Origin: Atherinomorus stipes
Lineage: Eukaryota; Chordata; Actinopteri; Atheriniformes; Atherinidae
Assembly: GCA_023101725.1 (NCBI GenBank)
Contig: JALJCO010008629.1
Span: forward strand, 235,823-299,822
Reading direction: 5' to 3'
DNA: 64,000 nucleotides
Part shown: piece by piece, positions 12,999-25,022 of the stretch
How the letters are laid out: each line of letters begins with the position of its first letter
Position numbering within the stretch: position 1 is the first letter of the stretch
Translations under genes and position numbers: made by a program
Notes under the pieces: generated by a model
The model's input: only the letters and a program-made list of their open reading frames with translations
Told to the model about the DNA's origin: nothing
Databases searched by the model: none

Positions 12999-14698
12999 CA
13001 GTGTATGTGAAACCAATAAAAATGATGAAAAAGAAAGTCTTTCTTTTGATATTCAATCATTTCTTTTATTAACCAAGTATTTTAAAAAGGGAAATAGTTG
13101 GTTAAGGTTGGCATAGAAAAAAATTCCCATTGGGAAAAATACTTGGGTTGGGACTAAATACCAGCCCAGTCTCTGCAATAAGGCATGCAGACACTATACT
13201 TAGAAGAAAAAAAAATCTTTAAAACCCCACATATAAAACACACTCACTACATATGTTTTCATTTTTTCTTTGTTAGAGGCAAACTTGTGTTTTTAAGCTT
13301 TGAATTTAGAATTTGTGTTGACCTTTTTGTACTCAGAGATGACCAAATTCGTACATTAGGTTTTAGCTTGAGGGTGATTCTTGTGAGTTTGTTGAACAAA
13401 AATGTCTGTTTTGTTTCAGGGAAACTGAGTTCACGTACGTCCATAAGAGCCACAGTCTCATTTTGTAGAAGAAAATCTAGAAAAAACATTTTTCAGATAA
13501 TTAAATCATCTCAAAAGCTTCTTGTTCTTGTTCCAGACCATTCACCATTGTCACAGAATTTCTCCAGTACAACCATTGACCTCTTATATGCAGAAGGTGG
13601 AAAAGGCCAGATGTGAAGGATCCCTTTGCCAGAGAAAAATGAATATAACTCTCTGCAGTTTGATTAAATCATAATGCAGCAGGTAATGAATCTCCACCTT
13701 CGCTGTTTCATTACTCACCGCAGTCATGATATCCACCCCTAAATATAGCCTCATTATAAATTCCATTTCTACTCATTAGATTCAGAAAAAAAGAAATTCC
13801 CCTCTATGAACGTCAGGTGTATATTTCACTTTACCATTCATACATGAGCTGGACCACCTCTCTTTTCTTTTTCTTCTGCAACCCACTCCATCTCCTTGAG
13901 TTATAGCCACCATTCACATCTAGCAGCAAGATAAAGGGGGGCTTTGCAATTGGAAATAGATGAGAGAACCAGGGTGAAGCATTTGGATGAAAGGTTCAAT
14001 TATTTTGATGATTGGTCTGAGGAAATGTTTCACAATGACACTCATTTAGTCCCAGCAGTCCTCTGCAGAGATTTAGTGACTGCAAGCTGTAATATTATCC
14101 CCACCCTCTCAAAACAATATTTCTGAAATCAGAAGAGCTACACTGGCCAATACTATTTGAACACTTCCCATAATTTGGTCAGATTTTGTTGGTTTATTGA
14201 ATCTTGACTGTTAATCCATCTTTAGGTGACCCTTCTTACCCTAACTGAACATCCAATTAAAAAAGGTAAGTCTGTAATTAGGAGGGTGCATAATGAACTT
14301 GACCCTGAAGGTGGGGCAGATGATGTCCTAATCAGAGCAGATGAGCTAATCTATCTCGACAGAGGAGTCAAAGGTCACAGATGAAGCTGCGATACGAGAC
14401 GGGCTTAATGAATAACAATAGGTGGATTAACTGAAAACCAATCCCTGATAGAAAGGAGATTTGGCCAATAGTGTCCCACAGATTTGCACAGTGAGAATGA
14501 AAGTGATTGTGTCCTGCAGATTTGAAGAAAAAGTCTTATTTTAGGGTTTTGTCACAAAGTGTTCACATAACTGAAAGGTCCACTCATGAGCTGGTTTTCA
14601 GTTAACTTTTTGAACCAATAATTAAGATAATATTAATCTAATTAAATACAATATGATTAGGTTGATATAGTAATAACAGCTATACTTGAGCAACATAA

Positions 14699-14729
14699 TT
14701 CTAAAAATAAATCATATTTATTTTTAGAA
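14699..14729. repeat. AT-only hairpin, 14-bp arms
   Basis: ttctaaaaataaat pairs exactly with atttatttttagaa around a cat loop. Not followed by anything that would make it a functional terminator; composition alone could explain it. Confidence 0.7.
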
Positions 14730-16146
14730 TGAGGATAAAGCTGTTGTTTGTGTTTTCAAATAATAGCTCTACGGTATGCGCCATGCCTTTCTAATATTTA
14801 ATGGTGCTTTTTGGGGATTTTCAGTTTGGATTGCAGGTAAGCCTGTGTGTTTGTGCTTTTGTAAGAAAAATCCCTCAGTGATTTTGCTGAATAGAGTAAT
14901 GCACATTTGATTTATTTCAGATTTGATGGAGCATGCTGTGAATCTATGTGTGTGTGTATAGCTAATGGAGAGCCTCTCTTGGGGGGTGTCCTCAACAAAC
15001 CTCAGCAAGGTCACTGTGGGGGAGGACACACACTCCGGTTTGACCCCTCAGGGACACAGGAGGCCTGTATGATGGAGATACCAAGAGAGGGTAAGATAAT
15101 AGAATAACAATATAAGTGTTGTGTGTGTTATGTGCTTGTGCACCTGTGCTTGAAACATATAAATGTGAATTTCCAACGTGAATCCCTGTTTGTGTTTACA
15201 CACTAACAGCGAGTAAAGAAGCCATTTGTGTTCTAGCGTGTTTGTTTTGTTGGCCTGGATATGCAGCAGGGCTAGTCCATCTTTTAAAGCTGTGTAGTTT
15301 ACCAAAGGCTCGGTGGGTGTGTAGCAGATAATTTTGTTTGCATGTCTAACTCCACACATACAGGAGGAAATCCTTTTGTCCACAAATCAAATATTACTTT
15401 CTGTTTAACCTGCGGTTTATATACTACAGATAATTGGAGATAACTGGTTTGTCTTTGGAGTGTGTCAGTTTTGCTTCAGCCACCTCGTCTTGCAGTTATC
15501 TGTTTAATTTCAAATGTCTGTTTATGTTTTCCATCTTAGACAGGGATAACAACAACAACAAAAAAAAAAAAATCAGTGAAGCTGAGTTAAATAAAAAGTG
15601 AATGAAATTGAATAAAATGATTTTGAATTAATTTGATTTTATAAATTCAGCTTAAAACAAATTACCATTATCATGACTGTCAGTTGCAGGGTTTGAGCTT
15701 AAGTTTTTAAATCTCACATAAAACGTAGAAGGAAACAGTCATTTTGTATTCCTCTTTGGTTTTACCTTCCACTGATGCATGTCTGGATAGCCAAAAAGGT
15801 AACCTCATAAGCCTGGAAGTAATGTTGCATTATCTTAAGCAGATCCTGCAGAGCACCTTTAGAGGCTTCTTTTCATGTGTGAAAATTTGCTAAATACAGC
15901 CCTCTTCAAAAAGAAGCACTTAGTGCTTTCAGAAGCTCTGAAAGTAAATGTTGACCCCCTTTTAGGTTCTGAAATGGCAAACTGCTATTGTGTAAGTTTA
16001 TGAAATAGTACATTTTGTCCCTACAATGAATTTTACCATCTAAAAAAGATTCTGGCAGCATAAATGCTATTTTACTCTTTCATTTTACATTGCACCAGCT
16101 TAGATTTGTTTAACAGTATGTTAATGCATTTCACATTAGTATATTT

Positions 16147-16842
16147 TAGGGATGCAAGATATAATTAGCCCCCTATTGGTATCGGCCTATATCGGCCTTA
16201 AAACTGAGTTCGGACATCTGCCACCCCACCGATATTTAACCGATCAGCCCACTGTTTCTAACGTCTAAAAAAAGAGACAAACTTCTTCTTTAAAAAACTT
16301 CTTTAAAACTTCTAAAGACTAGGAGTGGGAAAACATATTGATACACTGGAATATTGCAATATCTTCATATGTTGATATTATATTGACATTTGAAAATGCG
16401 ATATCGATCTATTTTACTAATGAAATCTCCAGAGATTTATGACTTTTGCAATATTTTATATGCTGATATATATTGACATTCAAAAACGTGGTATGGATCT
16501 ATTTTATTCACAGAATCTCGCGAGAATTCACGAAATATTATGAAATTTTGTAACAGAACGATGATATCTCGCGAGATTTTGTAAGTAAAATAGGTCGATA
16601 CCGCATTTTTAAATAACGATTTGATATCAGCATATGAAAATATCACGATACTTCAGTGTATCGTCATTTTTTCCCACCCCTATTTTTCAAAGCGTCTGAA
16701 ACGGATAACAAAACTGCTATTTGCAATGGCTGCTTGTTTTTTTCAGCTCTAATATTGGTATCAATATCGGTTATGGGCCACATGAGTTTTAAAATATCGG
16801 CATGTCAGATATCGGCCAAAATTCCAATATCATGCATCCCTA
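16147..16842. mobile_element. hAT-like MITE with perfect 8-bp target duplication
   Basis: TAGGGATGCA...TGCATCCCTA termini flanked by gtatattt at 16139-16146 and again at 16843-16850. Eight-bp duplications and such termini are typical of the hAT superfamily. Subterminal ATCGGCC boxes repeat at both ends. Non-coding. It is interrupted by a second element at 16320-16682. Confidence 0.85.
16320..16682. mobile_element. Nested MITE inside the hAT-like element
   Basis: Termini TAGGAGTGGGAAAA and ttttttcccacccctA are inverted copies, and the interior (gatatc, tcgcgaga repeated in both orientations) folds on itself. Resembles another fish hAT family with CGATA-rich interior. I could not find a matching 8-bp duplication, so either the ends have decayed or the insertion removed bases. 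Confidence 0.65.
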
Positions 16843-16850
16843 GTATATTT

Positions 16851-19800
16851 TGATGACACACAAGTTCTTTTTACATAGTTTTCTAGGGTCTGCCTACATG
16901 TAACTGTTTATTGACAAAGGGTAATAAATGCAACTTTTTCTAATGTTTTCTTATTCTTATGTGGTTTGTGGTTTGTCAAGTAAAAGCACTTTGAGTGGTC
17001 AACAAAACTATATAACCTCTGCGGTCCTTTTACCATTAGTTCAGGGGCTGCTGATTTTATCATAGAAATAAACATCAGTTGAATTTTCAGTCCCATCCAG
17101 CCATGGTGTATTGGTAGAGCTAAGTTGAATGAGGTGATATTGTGAATACTGAGCCAGTGGATTGAATCAGTGCTCCCACAGGTGTAGGATGTGCGTCAGA
17201 TGGTGCGCAAAACTTATAAAAAAGCGACTGAAATTGTCAAAGAAATCTGTTGCCGTAGAGTTTCTAAAGCTTCTTTGAAAACACAGAAGGAAGACTCAGG
17301 ACAATGCCAATTCCCCCCTAGGTTTGCAGGGTTGAATGTGGGCCTCATGACCCAAACCTTAATTGTCTCCACTGTTGTTAGAGAGCAGGGAAGCCTAAAG
17401 CAATGATGTTGCACAGTAAGTCTGCAATGTGTGAACTTCAGAACAGTAACTGTGTAGTATGGCCAGGATGTTTGCAGTGTATGTATCATGAAATCAAGCA
17501 AGTATCATCTATAAACACATACCACTGGCAATAATATGTTATTGCTCAACACCTTATAAAACTCTGGGAGGACTAATCTAAGAATAAAATACCATTCTGA
17601 ACACAAGAATTTGGCACAAAATCTAGGGAAAAACTACCATAACTGAACACATCCCTTCCCAAGGCTGAGTGACCAAGCAGATGCCTGTGCTGGCAAACTG
17701 TTCTGGGTGTATTATTGGCTATAACTGAATGCATGTTCGGACATGCAAACGACTTTATGACTAAAAAGAACAGAAAAATAGACAAACAAAAAATAAACCA
17801 AAAACACAAGTGTTTTATTGGATTTTCTATGTGGGTCTGTGCCATGTTCATGATTTACTGTTGTAGTCATGGTTATTAAGGATGAAATCCATCGCAACAC
17901 ACAAGAACAGTTTACCGGACATGCTGCCAGTTAGCTAAGTAAATAAAAAGGTTCTTTTCTCTCAGATAAGGGGATGGTGCTAGGTATGTTGTTGGTATAA
18001 ATGTGACATTCCCCTATACTGACCAATTACAACTTTTTTTTCAGGTTACTTTTTGTTATATTGTAGGATCAGCTCATGGGACCTCACCCTAAGGGTGATA
18101 CCTTTAAAAAAGTGCAGAGTACCGTCTACAATACTAAAACCAAATAAAAGTGGAGACAGAATGGAATGTATGGACTGTATTTTTCATATTTGAGACATCA
18201 ATTCCTTCCTTTTTCTCTACATCTATCTCACTGTGAGGCTGTATTTGTCACACATGAGGTTTAATCTTCAGTCTGGCAGTCTTACAGTTATTCCTTTGTT
18301 TGGGAAAAGCATGCTTTAGGGTACAGTTATTCAGAACACGACACTGACCATTTTGAAACACTTAGTCATGCACAATGAGTGCTTTTTCACTCCAACTTTT
18401 ACTGAATGTTAGGAGAGAGAAAAAAAGGAAAACAGAAAAGAAAAAAACTTCCACTGCTCGTATGCCAGGGAAAGTGGTGGAGGTATCTGATTTCAACAGA
18501 ATTCAACAGAACAAGAGCAGAAGCTGCAGAGAATTTGTAAACAGTCGAAATTGAATACGGGTTCCTCTTTACTGACCAGCATTTCTCTCTCATGCTCCCC
18601 TCCCGCCCTTCAGCCACAGATACACAGTTAAGCATAAACGCTGGACTAATGCTGGTCTAATTGCTGCACTGGAGCCCTGAATCATCTCTTAGACAGTTTT
18701 TCAGAAAACTCAATCGTGTGGACAGGCAGAGTGCACTAATTATCTGCATGCTGTTTTCCCAGCCAAAGCTAGTAATTTAGCAGCAATTGACCTCCTGCAG
18801 TTTGCCGGCAAATGAAAACACGTAGGCCAGTCTGCTAACGAAGGCCCTGAAGACCCCAGGGTTGGTCCCTGCATTGCTCTGCACAGTGGACACAGAGCCC
18901 CTCACTTCACTTTCAATTTACTTCTTCACCACCTCCAGGGGAGACATCATCGTCCTCACACTGTGTAATCACTTAACATGGCTGCAGCAGATGAATGGCC
19001 TGTAGAGAGAACAACTCAATACTGTGATTGTCGGAAAACAGGATGTAGTCCTTTCCAAGATTGTTCACTGATGGCATGTGGCCTTGGTCGGTTATGCTGG
19101 TCGGCGCCTTAACCACTAAAGACACAGTTATTTTATGAAATGCTTTTTCTGGTTAAGGTTTAACGGTGTACAAATGTAGTTTTTGTAAAAATATATTTTA
19201 CCACTGCCTTTGAGAATGGCGTGCTGGGGAAGCCTCTGACAGCATTTTCAGCTCTGCTGGACTCAACCAGTCAAGTAAAACTAAGATTGACACGCGTCTT
19301 TACTGCAAGTAAACAACTGTAGCAACTTGTTCCACACTGCACAGAAAAAAGTCTCTCTTTCTCTCTCTCTTTAACAGTATCTAACTTTTATATTTTTGGT
19401 AGGTTTCTCATCAGGCCTGTTCTCTGTTTTGACAGTTTTTTTCTTGGCCACGGATAAAAGAAATACATTGTAAATTGTCATATCACTCACAACATAATGG
19501 GTTGATATATTATTGAAAGGCCTATTTTGGGTCAAACCACAGTCTTTTTCAAACCCTATTAAGTCATTTTAACACCAAAATGTGAACAAGCTAACCTGAA
19601 AATGAGTAAAAGTACAGTGTTTTAGTTTTTGTTTGGCAGAAGGAAAGTTTTTTGAAGTGAGGAATATATTGGGGGCAATATGGGTTCTATCTAGCCACAA
19701 CTTAGCCCAGGGGAAGCTTCAACATATGGACCTGGAACTGAACCATTAGAACCATTAGAACCATAGACCTGCAGCATCTGGACTTAAAAACAAGGAATCA

Positions 19801-20527
19801 TCCCCTTATATTAAATGATACAGTTTGTGTTTCTTTCGTTGAAGTGTTGTTTCCAGTTTCCAGTGCTCCAGATCAGTAAATGCGTTGCTTTAAATGCACT
19901 TAAAATATTGCTTTCATCACATTTTTGTCATACTATGGCCATTCTTTTTCTATATTGTTTCCATGTGGTCCCTGTTTAGCAATAATGTACCAAAAATACT
20001 GACATTAGCTTCAGTTAATGTGTATCATCCCAAAGTATAAAGTAGATTCAAGGATTTTCTCAGGCAGATATTATGTCTGAAATACTTTTTGTTTGTTTTG
20101 AAGGTATAAATAAATGCTGGGTGATTAAATGTCAACCAGTCTGTTCATACTTTTATCTGTTTTACAAAATCAATGCCCCTGTGTGTTTATGTATTTGCCT
20201 TGTTGCTTCCTTCAGCTTTTTTGTGTTTGTTTTCAGCTTAGTTAGTTTCATTTTTTATTTTTGAAATACAGTTCTGTGATGCTTCTCTCAATAAATCATC
20301 TAGCCTATGGCGATCATGGGTCGAGCTCAAGCCATGATGTCACTTACTTAATGCAAGATCTGAACTTTGTTTCTAACTGCTTGGCACATTGGATTGACAG
20401 GAGGCAATCAACCGTCATCAGTCTACCAGATCATTTGGTCTTTTCAAATGTTGGAGACCGGAGTCGTTCTTGCGTTTTGGATATGGAGCACCTGAAGAGC
20501 TGATAAGCAACTTTTTTCAGTGAAGAA
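16851..20527. other. Flanking DNA, nothing recognised
   Basis: Ordinary AT-rich sequence with chance frames. A tRNA-like phrase near 17100-17190 was considered and rejected. The less AT-rich part around 18.7-19.0 kb could be conserved non-coding DNA but nothing in a single sequence can show that. Confidence 0.4.
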
Positions 20528-20590
20528 TACACTGGGAATCTGGGGATAATGTCCTGCCCGGGCCCTCATTGCATACCTTGCCACACACAC
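20528..20590 (+). repeat. Fragment of a tRNA-derived SINE
   Basis: gggaatctggggataatgtc followed by cctgcccgggccctc and ttgcataccttgccacac matches the SINE body at about 62010-62075. The B box is degraded and the head is missing. It runs straight into a CA/TA repeat. Confidence 0.65.
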
Positions 20591-20784
20591 ACATATATAT
20601 ATATATATATAGATACATATATTAATGCCATATACACTCTCACGGTTTTTTCTCTTTATATACTACATATACGTATATATAGATAAAAACTAGATATATG
20701 TATATCTATATATAATATATAATATATATTGTACAATATATATGTTGTATAAAAAGAGACGAAAACTGTGAGAATATTTTAATG
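20582..20784. repeat. AT-rich dinucleotide tract and imperfect hairpin
   Basis: (CA)n then (AT)n to 20610, followed by an inverted repeat: taatgcc...ctctcacggttttttctctttata (left arm about 20622-20661) against tataaaaagagacgaaaact...aatgc (right arm about 20748-20785). The loop is almost entirely tata-type sequence. Probably a foldback MITE expanded by slippage. Confidence 0.65.
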
Positions 20785-20785
20785 C

Positions 20786-22689
20786 TACTGTACATGTTGC
20801 ACATCATTGTTTACTTAACCAGTGTTTAGCCATGATTTCTCACACTTTTGCCACATTGTTTCCCCTTTTCTCATTACCTTTTTTTTCATGATGATTGTAG
20901 CATCCCTATTTTGCATTTCATGGTTCACTTTGATATGTTCATAAGGCTGCTTTCCTATTCTTAGCACATGCTCAGATAAGATACTCTTTAGTAAATCAAC
21001 CCTTTCCTTATACCCTGCATGGATACAGAACCTCTGGATGATTCTTTAACTCTTCATTGTCTTTGCTTTGCTGGTCTCCATAATCAGCTATCACTTGCTT
21101 AATTTTAACCAGTTTAAATTAAATGCTATTTGTTTTTGGATTTAGAAATTTGATTTATAGTGGCCATGGACACAGTATATGCTGATAAACAAAACCCCTG
21201 AGTGCAGCTTTTTTTGTGCTAGGGGATTTTCAAAACAATAAATTTCACATTTCACTTTTTCATTAAGCAAAACACACCATCATGTCATATGATTGCCCAG
21301 GAAAACATAAAATAAACCCAGTCCTCCAAGGTGGACTTGTTTTGTTCCACAGACAAAGCTCCAAACAAAGTTTATTTCAGATATTTTATTTTTGTCTTGA
21401 GAAGTTGTTCCTTTTCAGATAATTGAGTTTTGGTAGGGGAGAGATAGTAAAGTAAGCAAATTCAACCTAATTAATGAAATATAGTGGAAACTTTTAATTG
21501 GACCTCCTGGATAAATAAAAAAAATATTTATCCAGTCAATTGTATTTCACATTAAACACAATTGAGAATTCAAGTTTTTTTTTCTTCTAGTTTTTTTTCT
21601 GTTTTATTCTTTATTTTGCCAGCATTTTTATTAATTTTATCTTAGTCATTTCATTTACAAGTGCAGCAGTTCATGTTTCTAAAGCAGAGAACCAGAACTT
21701 TTTGGGGCCACAAAATCTTGGACTGAAATGTTAGATTAATACTCTGATGCTGTTGGTGGTCCACTTCTCATTTAAAACAGAATGAGCTCTTTAAACTTCA
21801 CTGAAATGATGTTTGGTTTTACATAATAGTGTGTTTGAGACAGTCAACAAAACGCTAAGGTTAGTTTTGGTGGCTCCATAGGTAAACACTGTTGCTTTAT
21901 TAAGAATGAGAAAATGCACTACTGTGTCGTGTTAGTGGTTTTGTGTGCAGTATGTGTGTGCATTTGTGTGTAAGTGTGTGCATGAGAGTTAACCACAGAG
22001 ATAGAGTTAATGGTAGAGTTACTGTGACTATATTACTGGCAGTTTGTGATGCCAGTAACTGACTTGGGGCACATCTGCTGTCAACATGTGTGGAAAAAAC
22101 TAACAGTTTTTCTTTCTTTTTTAAAAGGCTAACCAAATAATTGGAAAAGAAATCCCTCAGTGTCATTTACACTGCAGCTACTCATTGTTTCAGATCTCAT
22201 GCTTTCTTTTAAACTGCCTTTCGAGACCTGCTGGTTTGCTGGGAAGGGAAATCAGGAAAACCTTGTATTTCTCAGCCTATGAATAAATTATAAACATTAA
22301 ATAAAACCATCTGGGATTTTAAACCTTTAGTTTATATTGTAAAGTAACAACTTTACGTTATTATTTGTATTAAATTCATATCAAATAACAATGGCTTGTC
22401 TTTCAAAAAAAATTTTGATACGTTTGTGTTAGTCCAGAATAAAATGTTAAATGATGCATGTTGCTTATCCTAGTGGATTAAATCTGATGCTTCCTGCTTT
22501 GTATTACAAAAAACTTAATTGTTGTTGTTGGGGTTAATTCCTTTGGCCATGTTATGTTATTTTCAGTTGGTCCATACGAAAAATGTTGTTTATGCATTCA
22601 ACTTGCATCTGTTTTTCTATAATGTGCATATTCTTTACTCTCATACAGCAGTGTAGCACAAAATAAATGCACAGACAGATTTAATGCAT
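20786..22689. other. Flanking DNA, nothing recognised
   Basis: AT-rich with several T and A runs; no coding or RNA gene signal that I can support. Confidence 0.4.
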
Positions 22690-22808
<119 letters not shown>

Positions 22809-22887
22809 ATTGGTACATTGGTAGCTACTGTATATCACATATTATGCCAGCCAGAAATTGATATTTATAACTGTGCAGTCTGCTTAA

Positions 22888-23891
22888 AGGAGTCATCACC
22901 CGGAAATCCCACTTTTCACGTTAAAACATGTGTACTGGAACGGGACCTCAGTTAGGCCTATAACGTGCCAGAAACTCCGGAGAGTGAAAGTGACTTCGTC
23001 TTTGAGTGCGGGCTCTCTCTTCTCACCAGAATCGGCCACAAGCACGCGCTCTCCACAGTACGTGAATTGAATTTCTTTCTCCGAATGACGTGAACTAGAG
23101 AGGCTGCTTGCTGCTAAGCTAGCCTCTTTAGCACCACCTAAAAGCAGCTGATTACCTGCCAAGGAGGAGTTATGACCAGCTGTTATGACGTGAACTAGAG
23201 AGGTTGCGAGCGACCTGCTAAGCTAGCATCTTTAGCACCACCTGAAGGCAGCTGATTACCTGCCACAGAGTAGACTGTGGCAGGTAACTCCGACGAGGAG
23301 GAGGAGGGGGGAGATAGCCATGCTGAGTTGCCTCGGCTGAAATTCAGCTGTTTTCGGTACTTTAACAGGAGGGACAGCACTACTGTACCAGGCACCAGTG
23401 GATTATACTTATCAGTGAGGATGTGCAGTCGGTAAGTGTTGCTGCTTGTGTTACTTATTATCTTTTGTGTAAGAGACCAGTAAACGGTGGTTGACGAGCG
23501 GACATGCTGCTAATGTAGCTACAGAAGCTAACAGTGTTTGGTTAACTTCACGTCACACGTCTGCTTTTATATTCATCAGAGTCCAGCCCTTTTACTCCGC
23601 GGATCCTCTCCATCAACCGTGCAGTTATGTTTTTATCACGTTTTTCTCTGTTGGGACATCATTTCCTTCACTTGCTCTGTCCTGATAAAACTTTGTTTTG
23701 GCTTTGACATTTGCCTCGTGAACACGCTTACAGACAGGTCTCATGCGTATTCTCGCGACAAACAAAAGTTGCAGGTAAAAAGAGGTCAAAATGAGCTCAT
23801 TAAATTTTCGTTCCACCCAACTATAATTAAAAATTCATTTGAAGATAATTTAAGAAGGATTGTGTATGTAAAACACTAGGTTATGACACCT
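22888..23891. mobile_element. TTAA-flanked element (piggyBac-like), about 1.0 kb
   Basis: TTAA at 22884-22887 and 23892-23895. The left terminus AGGAGTCATCACC is mirrored by ggttatgacacct at the right. Higher GC content than the surroundings. An internal 100-bp unit is tandemly duplicated. Frames inside (for example 23538-23879) show no transposase motifs, so it is non-autonomous or internally replaced. Confidence 0.7.
23086..23285. repeat. Two copies of a 100-bp tandem unit
   Basis: tgacgtgaactagagagg begins at 23086 and again at 23186. Both units continue with gctaagctagc and tttagcaccacct and end with cagctgattacctgcc. The copies differ at several positions and by a small indel. Lies inside the TTAA element. 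Confidence 0.85.
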
Positions 23892-23895
23892 TTAA

Positions 23896-24976
23896 GTGGA
23901 TAATGAAAGAATAATGTCTAAGCAAAAGTTTGTAAAATGTGTATGATGCATTTTTTTTCTAAGATATTTGCATGAAAGATTCCCTGGAGGACTTGGCATT
24001 CTGTGATATGAGAAGTGTTTAAACTGAGTGTTGAAACAAACAATTTAAATGTCAATGGAATCAGTCTCTTGAATCTTTTGTACATATTTAGGTACAATTT
24101 TAAAAATCCACTGAAAATTACTGATGACTGCAATGTGAGTTCAACATGATAAGAAAGATGTTGCGTTTCCTTCTGCCTTTGTTGTTATTTTTCAGCCCTG
24201 AACATTTGTACCAACAAGTCTGGATGATTGTTTTTTGAAAGGCCTGAATTTCCCCAGCAAAATGTTTGTGTGATGGAAAGGTTTCCTGTTTTCCTAAGAA
24301 ATATTTTGCTTGTTTCTGCCAGCAATATCAGCAACATTTGATGTCCACAACTGCCTGAAAACTGACTTGAAAACTAAAACGAGGTCCACAGACTGTACTG
24401 ATTCTGCTATACAGTATATGAAATGCTTAGGACCCATAAAGCATATCCACTGAAAATGGGTTCTGTTTTAGAGGTGAATACCCAATAAAATGTTTGCACT
24501 TGTAAATATCACTATCAACTAATCTCTATGACCTGTTTTGTTCTTTTATTTTAATTTCATTATTTAATCACTCAACTTTTGCAAGTTTTACCTCCACTAG
24601 AAATTTTGATGTCTTTGAAAAATTCTACTAAGAGTCTCTTTTTTTGTTCTATTTTTCACTTTCTTTCTTTAGCTACATTGGAAAAATTGATACATCATGG
24701 AGGATGATAGTTATGGAGTAACAGTAGAGTTGACCTAAATTTGTGTTCTAGCTTCCTGGTGTAATTTTGGCATAAACAGCTCTCTTCGGTACTGCAAATC
24801 ATAAAGTGTGATAATCCAATAAACACAAATAATGTTGTGAAATCGGGTTCTGCTGACATTTAAAGTCCAAAACTCAATCAAGTTTTAGTGGCTAAAACTA
24901 ACTAGAAAACTGTGATGCAAACCCAACTAAACAGAAGTTAAAGTCAATGGGTGAAAGCAAAACCGAAAAACAGATC
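23896..24976. other. Flanking DNA, nothing recognised
   Basis: AT-rich; no supported feature. Confidence 0.4.
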
Positions 24977-25022
24977 CATCTATCCGTCCATCCATTTTCT
25001 TTACCGCCTATCCAGTTCATGA
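24977..25022 (-). repeat. 3' tail fragment of a common fish retroposon
   Basis: Read on the minus strand: ggataggcggtaaagaaaat followed by ggatgg repeats, the familiar end of a widespread teleost retroposon whose body is seen at 48706-48950. Family name uncertain. Confidence 0.55.

Larger units (their letters stand above)
12546..16138. other. Flanking DNA with small hairpins, no gene recognised
   Basis: AT-rich. Contains the hairpins at 12943-12998 and 14699-14729. The frames at 13185-13616 and elsewhere carry no recognisable domain and have biased, low-complexity composition. Confidence 0.45.

Noticed and set aside
13185..13616. 143-codon frame
   Set aside because: Overlaps a frame on the other strand, composition is low-complexity and no domain is recognised.
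14880..15110. Exon-like segment bounded by tttcag and a gtaaga-type site
   Set aside because: Contents are low-complexity (gtgtgtgtgta) and match no protein I recognise.
17097..17190. tRNA-like phrase (tattggtagagct and ggattgaatc)
   Set aside because: Box spacing and cloverleaf do not fit; too degenerate to call a tRNA or SINE.
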